Source of the DNA: Rebecca billardiae RCC1528
Lineage: Eukaryota; Haptophyta
NCBI GenBank assembly: GCA_965240325.2
Contig: OZ251224.1
Span: 4,278,001 to 4,342,000, forward strand
DNA: 64,000 bases
Direction: 5' to 3'
The first letter of the stretch is position 1; each line of letters opens with the position of its first letter. Position numbers and translations under genes: made by a program. The notes below the pieces were generated by a model. The model had not been told where the DNA came from, ran no database searches, and was given only the letters and a program-made list of their open reading frames with translations. Of this stretch, positions 1-10,264 are shown one piece after another.

Positions 1-207
1 TGACCTCCTTATCCCAGATCTGCAACGGCTTGCTCCTGCGCGCGCCGGGCACGCGGCACGGCCCGGCGACGTGGTGAGCACTCGCAGCGCGCACGAGCCA
101 CTGCGCTGCCGCTGACCCGCGCTCCCATGCGCGCGCGCGCGTGTGTGCACGCACCCGATACTGTAGAGGATGCTCAAGAACCCCGATTGGAATGTGTTCT
201 TAAACAT
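1..207 (-). CDS. CFAP20: CFAP20/BUG22 cilia- and flagella-associated protein, 5' part (runs off the window)
   Basis: Two exons on the minus strand. Exon 1 is 207-155 (53 nt, ATG at 207). The intron is 154-36 (GTGCG to GCAG). Exon 2 starts at 35 and leaves the window at 1. The spliced protein begins MFKNTFQSGFLSILYSIG and continues SKPLQIWDKEV, which I recognise as the nearly invariant N-terminus of CFAP20/BUG22. The phase fits: GG from exon 1 plus G from exon 2 makes the glycine. The family is about 190 residues, so only about 15 percent is here. CFAP20 is an inner-junction protein of axonemal doublet microtubules and also occurs at basal bodies; a conserved copy indicates an organism that builds flagella. 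The first exon is too short to be found by length-based ORF calling. Its start codon faces the small gene at 621, about 410 bp away. Confidence 0.9.
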   Translation of the reverse strand, partial: MFKNTFQSGFLSILYSIGCVHTRARAHGSAGQRQRSGSCALRVLTTSPGRAACPARAGASRCRSGIRRS

Positions 208-620
208 TGTGCGCCTGCAGAGCGCGCGGTTGCCGCAAGGGGTACGGGGGCACGGAGCGCGTGACGACGCGGCGCGTGTGACGGCAGCAAGCCTTGCGCG
301 CCGCACACGCACACGCGCCAGCGCCTGCTGCCGCTCCGCCGCACAGGCCGCGTGCGACGGAGCGGTGCCGCATGCGCTCTCGGCTCACATGCCACGCCGG
401 CGTCGGGCACGCGCGCCGCGCGAGCGTCGCCGCGCGCACAATGCGCGCTCCCCGGCGAGCTCGCTTTGAAGCTCCGCCTTGGAGTCAGCCACCCTGCGCT
501 AAGCTCTGTGCTGGTGACAACAGCTGGCCCAAGAAACGGTGACGTCCGGGCGCCGAGTCCGGATGCACGACACCCGCGCCTCATCGAGTCGCGACCACCA
601 TCGCGGTCTCGGCGCGGCAA

Positions 621-1179
621 ATGTCGATGCTCAGGGCGAACCTGCAATCGTTCCTCCTCGGCGCCGTGGGCTCGTTCGGCGCCGGCTACTACTTCCTCCA
701 CCAGGACATCTGGCGCTCGGCCGATCTCCTCGGCGAGAGCCTCGGCTCCATGATCACCGAGGCGCGCGGGAAGAGCGCAGCGCTCGAGAAGCGCGTGGCC
801 AAGCTGGAGGCGGAGGTGGCTGCGCTCAAGGTGCGCGCCAGCGCACGCGCCGAGGGCGCGGTGTGGCGTGCCCCACGCGCTCATGCTCCGACCGCTCCCT
901 CTGTGGCGCCCCCCTTCCGCGGCGGCAGGCAAAGCGCTGACGGCCCCAGCTCGGCGTCCGCACGCCCGCGCGCGAGACGGTGGGCTCACTAGTGTCCGAT
1001 GCTGCGCGCTCGCACTGGACAAGCGGCACGCGGCCTCGGCGCACCTTCCTCAGCTGGGCAGTGGGGTCGGAGGTTGCCGATGCACACGCCTGCCGTGGTT
1101 CGCAAGCTTGCGTTCGCGCCTCCATCGCGCGGGGCGAGGCGCAACGCTGCGTGCGCGTGACACGCAGGCACTATCATAG
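621..1179 (+). CDS. Small membrane-anchored coiled-coil protein; 3' end uncertain
   Basis: Exon 1 is 621-830 (70 codons, ATG at 621; a second ATG at 627 is possible). It reads as an N-terminal glycine/aromatic hydrophobic segment (about residues 8-25, with GAGYYFLHQD), then a charged heptad-like helix ending LEAEVAALK. The coding part stops at a GTGCG donor at 831, matching other introns here. The last exon is not certain. An acceptor at 1166-1167 would give a tiny exon (1168-1179: Ala-Leu-Ser-stop, about 73 aa in all); an acceptor at 948-949 would give a longer tail. The layout of one membrane segment and a short coiled coil resembles small conserved algal and plant proteins of unknown function. 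It is head to head with CFAP20. No function is assigned. Confidence 0.5.
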
Positions 1180-1896
1180 GCACTCACTATCATGTAGGCA
1201 GCCTCCGGCGCGCCCGCGCCGGCACTGTCCTGACCTGGCACCCGGCAGCCGCGGCAGCCTGACCAAACACCCGGGCGAACTACTGCCGTCAGCGTGAGTA
1301 TTTAATATTTTAAAATTTATTATATTTTATAATAGCATTGTCAGTGCAGGCAGCAAATGCACTGCTGCCCGAGGCGAGTTCCGACTTTAGACTCAGTAAT
1401 TAATTCATCCGGCGTGCCCGCAGTATCGCCAGTCAGCATCGGTAAAGTAAACGTATATGAGGCGTATTTACTCATTACTCTATATATATATAGCTAGCGC
1501 CGTCAGCATCATTCATCACGCGCGGTGTCGGTGACCGCGAATTTCAATTTGACTGGCGGCACCATCACTCCGTGACTCGACTCAGACTGAACGGCGACTG
1601 ACTCGGCAGACGGTCGTCGCACCGGTTGCCGATTGACATCGGTCATTCCGAATGCCCATCATCGTCGCGACTGCGACATCACTCATCAGCAGTCATCACT
1701 CACATCAGCGCCAGACAGTGTCAGTGACGGACCGCTCCGCATCGCAGGCCATCGGCGTCTATAGACTAATTCTATGATTTAAAGACACAGGCACGAGGGC
1801 GCAGCTCTCCTGATTCGTCTGTCGAAGTACTGATTGGAGACAGAGGGTGTTGAGCGCGTTGGCCGCGGGTGAGGACCTAGTCGTCGCCGATGCTGA
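1180..1896. other. Intergenic spacer, no gene seen
   Basis: Lower G+C than the flanking genes, with short A/T runs near 1300-1335 and 1480-1495 and many stops in all frames. No RNA gene or coding signal was found. Confidence 0.6.
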
Positions 1897-2330
1897 TCAC
1901 ACGGAGGCAGTAGGTGCCCAGGGATGCCGCTGAAGTATTTGCAGTCGTCGCCGGCCTTGGTCATCATGTACTTGTACGCGTCGACGTTCCGAGGCCGTGT
2001 TCGAGTTGCGGATGCCGTGGTGCAGATAGTGGATGGGGTCGCCCTGGCCGGTGTGCGCGGCCTTGGTCTTGCCGAGTTGCGGAAGTAGTCGCCGCCTTGC
2101 CGTTGAGGAAGTCGTCGCCCTGGCCGTTGAGGAAGTCGTCGCCCTGGCCGTTGAGGAAGTCGTCGCCCTGGCCGCTGAGGATGCCTGCGCTGCCCCACCG
2201 GGCACGTCTGGCGCGCCAGCGCCGCGCGCGGCTCTACGCCAGCGACGGCGGCACGCCGGCACGGCGGCAGCCGGATCACGGGGGGCAGCTGCAGCGGCGC
2301 CGGGGCCTGTCGTGTTCGGCACGCGCAGGC
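1880..2330 (-). pseudogene. Frame-broken gene remnant with an eight-residue tandem repeat
   Basis: Reading the minus strand from about 2330, coding-like sequence jumps between the three frames. One frame carries a repeated GQGDDFLN unit, the next THTGQGDPIHYLHHGIRNSN-like sequence, and another AYKYMMTKAGDDCKYFSGIPG. A third frame then ends with LRVISIGDD and a TAG stop near 1879. At least two single-base shifts would be needed to join these into one reading frame. The repeat is an exact 24-bp DNA tandem (see 2101-2172). I do not recognise the family. Either it is a decayed gene or the assembly has indel errors here; the neat in-frame stop suggests it once was a real C-terminus. Confidence 0.35.
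2101..2172. repeat. 24-bp tandem repeat, three exact units
   Basis: Three consecutive copies of a 24-bp unit (2101-2124, 2125-2148, 2149-2172), with degenerate units on both sides (about 2074-2100 and 2173-2180). On the minus strand one frame reads GQGDDFLN per unit. It lies inside the frame-broken remnant. Confidence 0.9.
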
Positions 2331-2851
2331 TGTTGGCCAGGCGGTCGTAGGTGTATAAGCCGCCGGCGGCCGTCTTAGATAATATATATATATATATAAT
2401 GACTACAATTTACTATATATATATATATATATTATCAGATTCTTCAGAACCGTCATCACGCGTCGCCCGAAATCTGAATGTTGTCACTGTCACCCAATGA
2501 GCGCACCAATAGCGACGCCACCGGCCGTCCGGCCCCGCCCGCCGCCGGCCCGACACAGTCTGCGCTGGCGCTGGGGCGCGCGCAGGCCAAGCTCCAACAT
2601 TGCTGCCATCCGCCGACGCTGGCAGCCGCAGCGGGCGGAGGGTCGTCGGGGGCCAGGCGGCGGCCTGGGCGGACGCCACGAGACGAGAGCCACTTCTCGC
2701 CTCGCGCGCGCCGTGCGCCGCGGCGCTGCCGCGCTGGCTGGCCGCAGCGACCAGTGCCCGCGTGGCGCGGCAGTGTGAGCCTCTGCGCTCTACTGAGGTG
2801 CAGCCGGTCTGTCGCGGCAGCAGCCAAGCGGCGGGCAGCCGGCCGGCCCGC
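2331..2851. other. Spacer with two short TA tracts
   Basis: TA-rich tracts at about 2378-2399 and 2413-2434, then G+C-rich sequence running to the Rab1 stop codon. No coding region is supported; the open frames over 2456-3194 are shadows of G+C-rich sequence. Confidence 0.5.
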
Positions 2852-3922
<1,071 letters not shown>

Positions 3923-4050
3923 GGTCCTCGCGCCCCCTCCGCGGCGCCAAGAGCAGGGCCTCCGACTTCCGCTCCCACCAGGGCGAGGGCGGCGGCAGCG
4001 CGGATGTTGGGCAAGCGGGCGCCTGGACCGCGTACAGCAAGCATTTCAGC
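3923..4050. promoter_or_regulatory. Probable bidirectional promoter, Rab1 and HAT-repeat gene
   Basis: Only 128 bp separate the start codon of Rab1 (minus, 3922) from the most likely start of the HAT-repeat gene (plus, 4051). Both 5' leaders and core promoters must fit here or overlap neighbouring exons. No TATA box is obvious. Inferred from geometry. Confidence 0.45.
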
Positions 4051-5709
4051 ATGGCGCCCGCTCCCCGCGCATCGCTCGTCGCGCTGCTGCTCGCGTCGGC
4101 AGCGCTGGCGGCGTGCGGCCACGCCTCGCGCCGCGCGCCGCGCGTCGCCGCTCGGGCCGCGCCGAGGATGGAGGCGCCCCGGCCCACCGAGGCCGCGCGC
4201 GCGCTCGTCGAGCAGATCAGCGCGGCGCCTGACGACGGCAAGGCGTGGATGAAGCTGGCGACGCTCGCGCGGCGCGCGCGCGACCTGCGCACAGCGGAGC
4301 GCGTGCTCGTCGCGGCCGTGCGCGTCCAGCCCGCCAACGCGCTCCTCTTCCAGGCGCTCGCCGACACGCTGCGCGAGGCCGGCCGGTACGCGGCCGCGCG
4401 CGCGGTGTACCGCAAGACGCTCGCGCTCAACTCGAGCCTGGGCAGCGCGTACCACGCGTGGGGGCGGATGGAGGCGGCGCTCGGGAGCGCGGAGACGGCG
4501 CGTCAGATCTACGAGCGCGGCCTCGCGCGTGGCCTCCCGCAGCCCAACCCGCGCCTCTCCCACGCGCTGGGCGTGCTGCTGGACGGCACGCTGCGGCAGA
4601 CGGACGATGCGCGCCAGCTCCTGCGCGCCGCGCTCGCGCATGAGCCCGAGAACGAGCAGCTGCTGCACGCGCTCGGGCTGCTCGAGGCGAACGCGGGGCA
4701 CACGGGCGCGGCGCGCGCGCACCTGCGCGCCGCGATCGCCGCGGCGGAGAAGCGCGAGCGGCCGCCGTCGGCGCAGCCGGCGCCGTCGGCAGCGCGGCGC
4801 AACGCGACGGGTGCGGCCGCGGCCGGCGCGGCGGACGACGGCGGCGCGGCCGCGCGGCGCTCGGCGCCGGCGGCGCCGTTCTGGCAGGCCGAGCACGCGC
4901 TCGCGCGGCTCGAGGCCCAGCTGGGCCACGCGGACGAGGCGCGCGCCCTGTGCGCGCGCGCTCTCCACCGCACGGGCGGCTGCGTGCAGCTCTGGCAGTT
5001 CCTCGCGCACCTGGAGGAGACACAGGGAGACGCGATCGCAGCGAGGCGCGTGTACACGCGCGCGACGCGGCAGCACGCGCGCGACGTGACGCTGTGGGTG
5101 CACTGGGCGCGGATGGAGGAGCGCGCCGCCGAGCTCGACGCGGCGCGCGAGCTGTACGCCCGCGCGATCCGCGCGCAGCCCGGCGGCGCCGAGCCGTACA
5201 CGCGGCTCGGCGCGCTGCTGCTTCGGATGCGCACGGGCGACGCGGCGCAGGACCGCGCGCTCGGCGTGGGGCACGAGGCGGCGCGGCGCGTGTTCGCCGA
5301 GGGCGTGCAGGCGTGCACGCGCGCGAGCGCGGCCGGCGCGACGAGCACCGCCAACGCGCGCCGCCTCGCGCGCCTCCTCCACGCGTGGGCCGTCTTCGAG
5401 TGGAAGCACGGCGACGCGGTGCAGGCGCGTACGCTCTTTGCGCGCGCGACCGCCGTCTCGCCGCGCGAGGGGCTGGGCTGGCTGCTGCAGTGGTACGCGC
5501 GCTTCGAGGCGGACATGGGCGCGACCGTGGTCGCGCGCCACCTGCTCGCGCGCGCGGTGAACGCCGACCGCTTCGACGGCTCGACCTGGCGCTTCTGGGC
5601 CGAGCTGGAGGAGGCCGCCGGCGACCGCGCGCTCGCGCTCGAGCTGATGCGGCACGCGGCGCTGCAGGACGCGACGCACACGCTGCTCTACCGCCGCCGC
5701 AGCCAGTGA
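4051..5709 (+). CDS. HAT/TPR-repeat protein, likely organelle RNA-processing type
   Basis: Single exon, 552 aa from the ATG at 4051; the frame stays open upstream to 3766, but this start gives a clear N-terminal leader (hydrophobic stretch LVALLLASAALAAC, then an Arg/Ala-rich region). The rest is helical repeats with half-a-TPR signatures such as LWVHWARMEE, ARELYARAIR and WRFWAELEE spaced about 34 residues apart, from about residue 60 to the end, with a low-complexity Ala/Arg insert near 240-275. HAT repeats occur in RNA-processing scaffolds; plastid members include HCF107 and Mbb1, which protect 5' ends of chloroplast transcripts. The leader plus HAT array fits an organellar RNA-binding factor. 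It could instead be a nuclear pre-mRNA factor of the CRNKL1/CstF77 class, but the leader argues against that. Confidence 0.75.
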   Translation: MAPAPRASLVALLLASAALAACGHASRRAPRVAARAAPRMEAPRPTEAARALVEQISAAPDDGKAWMKLATLARRARDLRTAERVLVAAVRVQPANALLFQALADTLREAGRYAAARAVYRKTLALNSSLGSAYHAWGRMEAALGSAETARQIYERGLARGLPQPNPRLSHALGVLLDGTLRQTDDARQLLRAALAHEPENEQLLHALGLLEANAGHTGAARAHLRAAIAAAEKRERPPSAQPAPSAARRNATGAAAAGAADDGGAAARRSAPAAPFWQAEHALARLEAQLGHADEARALCARALHRTGGCVQLWQFLAHLEETQGDAIAARRVYTRATRQHARDVTLWVHWARMEERAAELDAARELYARAIRAQPGGAEPYTRLGALLLRMRTGDAAQDRALGVGHEAARRVFAEGVQACTRASAAGATSTANARRLARLLHAWAVFEWKHGDAVQARTLFARATAVSPREGLGWLLQWYARFEADMGATVVARHLLARAVNADRFDGSTWRFWAELEEAAGDRALALELMRHAALQDATHTLLYRRRSQ

Positions 5710-7067
<1,358 letters not shown>

Positions 7068-7340
7068 CTACTCACATCCTGGCAAGGGCACGAATCGTAC
7101 GGATGAGTTGGACGCCGTCTTTGCTTCCTTTTTGAAGGACCCGATGCCGCGTGATGTGGCCGCTAGTTTGTCCTTGTGGAACATCAGCTTCCGCCGGTTC
7201 CGGCTCTGGCGCGACTCGCGCTCCGACTCGTCCTCCCCGGCCGGAGGGAACTCAAACATGGCGCCAATGTTGCTCGCGACGAACTCGTCGTACGCCGCCT
7301 TGTCCATCGCATCCATTGAGCCTGCGTCTTGCGCCGGCAT
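7068..7340 (-). CDS. Small charged protein of unknown function
   Basis: A 90-aa frame with ATG at 7340 and stop at 7068. The sequence is balanced rather than the Arg/Ala/Pro mix typical of shadow frames here: an acidic/aromatic N-terminal half (YDEFVASNIGAMFEFPPAG) and a basic second half (NRRKLMFHKDKL, FKKEAKTASN). It is head to head with the KDEL protein gene (299 bp between start codons), the same arrangement as other real pairs here. I do not recognise a family. The 3' end could be spliced, in which case the true C-terminus lies further left. Confidence 0.45.
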   Translation of the reverse strand: MPAQDAGSMDAMDKAAYDEFVASNIGAMFEFPPAGEDESERESRQSRNRRKLMFHKDKLAATSRGIGSFKKEAKTASNSSVRFVPLPGCE

Positions 7341-7638
7341 GTTGTTCTCGCTCGGGTGCGCGCTGCGCGCGAGGTGTTGACGACCGACTGCTCGTGGACG
7401 GCGCAGTGTTCCGCTTGCCGTCCGTTGCGGCCCTGCGCCCTGGCCAGCTGGCCTTTTCGAGGCAGGGCGTGACTTTTCCTCTCGCCTGCTTTATCCGGAC
7501 CGGGCTAGATGGTCCTTTCAACTCCTGTGCCAGGGCCCGGGAGCCGCTCCGCTGGGGTAGGCACCGTCCCGCGACCAACGGACTGCTCCAGTGCACGGCC
7601 GCCACGGCGCCGCCGAGGCCGGGGCACGGGCCACAGCA

Positions 7639-9663
7639 ATGGGCCCAGCAAGATGGTGGTGGAGCGCGCTCCTCGCGAGTACAGCCTTTGCCGCCGCGAG
7701 CCCGGAGAGCGCTGCGCCCTGGTGGTACCCCACTGACCGCGTGAACCTCACGGATGCCGTCCATGACGACGTGGAGGACGGCAAGCGCCGCTTCATGGTC
7801 TCCACGCGGCTGCTGCAGGCGGCTCGGAAGCCCGGCCATGGCGATCTGGCCGCGGGCTCGAGCGCGCAGATGGGGTTCGTCTTCGGCGCGGCGCACTTCC
7901 GGCTGTGCGAGGACCAGGCGCGCATGTGTCGCATGGGCACCGTGGACTCGCTCGCCATCATGACGCAGGCCTTTGGCGGCGTGGAGGGCAAGTGCACCGC
8001 CAAGGGGCTGCACATCGCGGCGAGGCGGTACCTCGCGCGGAGCGACATCGATCCGGACGAGCGCGCGTACATGCAGCACGCGCTCAACGTCGGCGCCGAC
8101 TTCATGCGGAAGCACGAGGTCACCGCCGACACCCCGCTCAACCCGCACAGCTGCACGCCCGAGGGCGAGCTCGCGCTCACGAACAACTGCGTCGAGTCTC
8201 TGCAGGAGCGCTTCCTGCCGCAGCGCGAGCTCTTCTCACGGCTGCGCGCGCGCAGCCCGGGCGCGCTCGCGCTGCGCGAGACGGATCGGTTCGACCTCGC
8301 GTTCGCCGAGCCGAGCGCCGCGTGGGGCAAGATGGGCTTCGACTACGCCGCCGACCGCGGCGTGCACCTGCTCTCCGCGAAGCTCGACGCGGCGGCCAAC
8401 GCCGCGCTCGCGCTCGAGCACGAGCCGACGCGCGACGTGCTCGAGGTGGCGCACTCGTGCCTGCCCGTGGACGGCGGCGTGGCGCGCTCGCGGCGCGCGG
8501 CGAGCGGGCCGCCCGACGGCTTCTTCTGCGCGTGGCGCCGGCAGCACGACCTCAACCCCGCCGGCGTCGAGGTGTACACCGGCTGGCTCGACGGCGACTT
8601 CCGGCCCGCCTCCGAGCCCGTGCGCCTCACGCCGGGCGACGACCCTCGGCTCTTCACGCACGGCGGCCGGGTGCTCGCGGTGTACAACGACGCGTGGGTG
8701 GGCGACCCGGCGGGCGAGCTCACCGCCGCGTACCCCGCGCACAACACCCGCGTCAGACCGCGCGTGGGCGGGCCGGTCGCCACCATCTGCGTGTGGCTCG
8801 CCGCGTTCCGCGTGCCCGCGGACGAGGGCGCGCTCGGCGCCGAGGGCGGCGCGGCCGCGCTGCGCGCGCTCGGCCCGCGCGTCATGTCCGGGCGCGCGCA
8901 GCTCGTGCCGCCGCCCGAGGTGCGCGCGCCGGCGTCGTTCGCCGAGTCGGACGGCCCCTTCCCCTTCGGCAAGAACTGGATCCCCTTCAGCCACGGCGGC
9001 GACCTCCACTTCATCTACTCGCTGTCGCCGCTGCTGCTGCTGCGGTGCGACGACCTCAGCCCGCTGGCGCTCGACCCGATGCTCGAGCCCGCGGGCGCGA
9101 TCGACCCGGAGGCGTACAGCTTCGACGCGGCGAAGGGCCGGGGTGCCGGCGGCAGGCCGACGCGCGTGATTGAGTGCGGCTGGTCCCCGCTGCAGCCCGA
9201 CCGCGCGTCGCTCGACCCGCGCGCGATGGGCGGGCTGCGCGGCTCAACACCCGCGCACGTGCTGCCCGGCGGGTATGTCTTTGGGCTCGGCCACCTGCGC
9301 TTCAACCACATGGTGGCGACGCCGTTCGCGTTCAGGCTGGCGCTCGGCCGGCTGGACGACGAGGCGGACGACGCGCGCGGCCTCGAAATCGCGTTCCCGG
9401 ACCCGGACGCCTTCGCCGCGCCCGTCGCGTGGAAGGGCTCGTCCCTGCCGGCGCGCGAGGCCAACCCAGTCAACCTCTTCTTCGAGGCGGACGGCACGGC
9501 GCGGCTGCTCATCTCGCTCAAGCGCGGCACCGACTTCATGGTCGGGAGCAGCCAGGAGCACACCTTCCAGACCTCTCTTGTCAACGTGAGCACCGCGCTC
9601 GCGGCACCGCCCACGACCTCCGACGACGTGCGCGCCGGCGCCGCGGGCAAGGACGAGCTGTAG
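7639..9663 (+). CDS. ER-retained (KDEL) five-bladed beta-propeller glycosidase/glycosyltransferase-like protein
   Basis: Single exon, 674 aa from ATG 7639. Upstream in-frame ATGs exist, but this one sits directly before a signal peptide (WWWSALLASTAFAAASPESA). The protein ends in KDEL, the classic ER-retention signal, so it should work in the ER lumen. In the second half, GKNWIPFSHGGDLHFIYSLS resembles the KNW-PF...L-F-YS-P core of GH43/GH130-type five-bladed propellers and of beta-1,2-mannosyltransferase-like proteins, and LPGGYVFGLGHLRFNHMVAT resembles the histidine-containing motif near the end of that fold. I infer a role in trimming or building glycans on secreted proteins. Substrate and the choice between hydrolase, phosphorylase and transferase cannot be settled from sequence alone. 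The N-terminal 250 residues match nothing I know. Confidence 0.7.
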   Translation: MGPARWWWSALLASTAFAAASPESAAPWWYPTDRVNLTDAVHDDVEDGKRRFMVSTRLLQAARKPGHGDLAAGSSAQMGFVFGAAHFRLCEDQARMCRMGTVDSLAIMTQAFGGVEGKCTAKGLHIAARRYLARSDIDPDERAYMQHALNVGADFMRKHEVTADTPLNPHSCTPEGELALTNNCVESLQERFLPQRELFSRLRARSPGALALRETDRFDLAFAEPSAAWGKMGFDYAADRGVHLLSAKLDAAANAALALEHEPTRDVLEVAHSCLPVDGGVARSRRAASGPPDGFFCAWRRQHDLNPAGVEVYTGWLDGDFRPASEPVRLTPGDDPRLFTHGGRVLAVYNDAWVGDPAGELTAAYPAHNTRVRPRVGGPVATICVWLAAFRVPADEGALGAEGGAAALRALGPRVMSGRAQLVPPPEVRAPASFAESDGPFPFGKNWIPFSHGGDLHFIYSLSPLLLLRCDDLSPLALDPMLEPAGAIDPEAYSFDAAKGRGAGGRPTRVIECGWSPLQPDRASLDPRAMGGLRGSTPAHVLPGGYVFGLGHLRFNHMVATPFAFRLALGRLDDEADDARGLEIAFPDPDAFAAPVAWKGSSLPAREANPVNLFFEADGTARLLISLKRGTDFMVGSSQEHTFQTSLVNVSTALAAPPTTSDDVRAGAAGKDEL

Positions 9664-10264
9664 CCTGCAGGCCGCGCGGGCGACCTGCTCAGACGGCGGC
9701 GGGTGGCTCCGCCCGGGCACGACGGGCGTCAGGCTGCACGCCACCGCCGCAGGCTCGGAGGAGGCCGGCGCCATGCTCTGCGCTGCTTGATGACTCGAGG
9801 AGTAAACTCTGTCTGGTACTCTCCTGCGGATTGCGCCGCCATCGTACCTCGGCGGGCACTCGCGCGAAGCGAGTGCGATGACGGAGAGTGCATTTCACTG
9901 CATATTGGCCGCATGCATCCATCGTTCGTCAGAAGGATCGCATTTCTCGATTAATATTTTTTTACCGGTCCGGAGCTCTCGAAGTTTGCCTTTGCAACGA
10001 TTCGCTACCTCGGCGATCCCAACATGATATCTCGTCGAATACAGATGCCGACATGACGGCGAGATCGCGCGCATATGCAGCTCACGAGGCCGATATGACT
10101 GCGAGATGCCGAGATGTAGATCATGCGTTGCACGGACATCGCCGAGATTGCAGATCACGACCCGGGTGGATGAATTAGGACAACCCCATTCCCGCGCAAC
10201 GTTTGCCGCTCACTCGTCGTTCGGCACTTCGCCCTGCCGCCGACCGCTCGTCGGCACAGCGGCG
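9664..10264. other. Intergenic spacer, no gene seen
   Basis: Sequence between the KDEL protein and the histidine kinase. Around 10045-10165 there are repeated variants of GCCGAGATGnnGATCAnG / GCCGATATGACTGCGAGA, a loose local repetition. No coding frame is supported. Confidence 0.5.
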
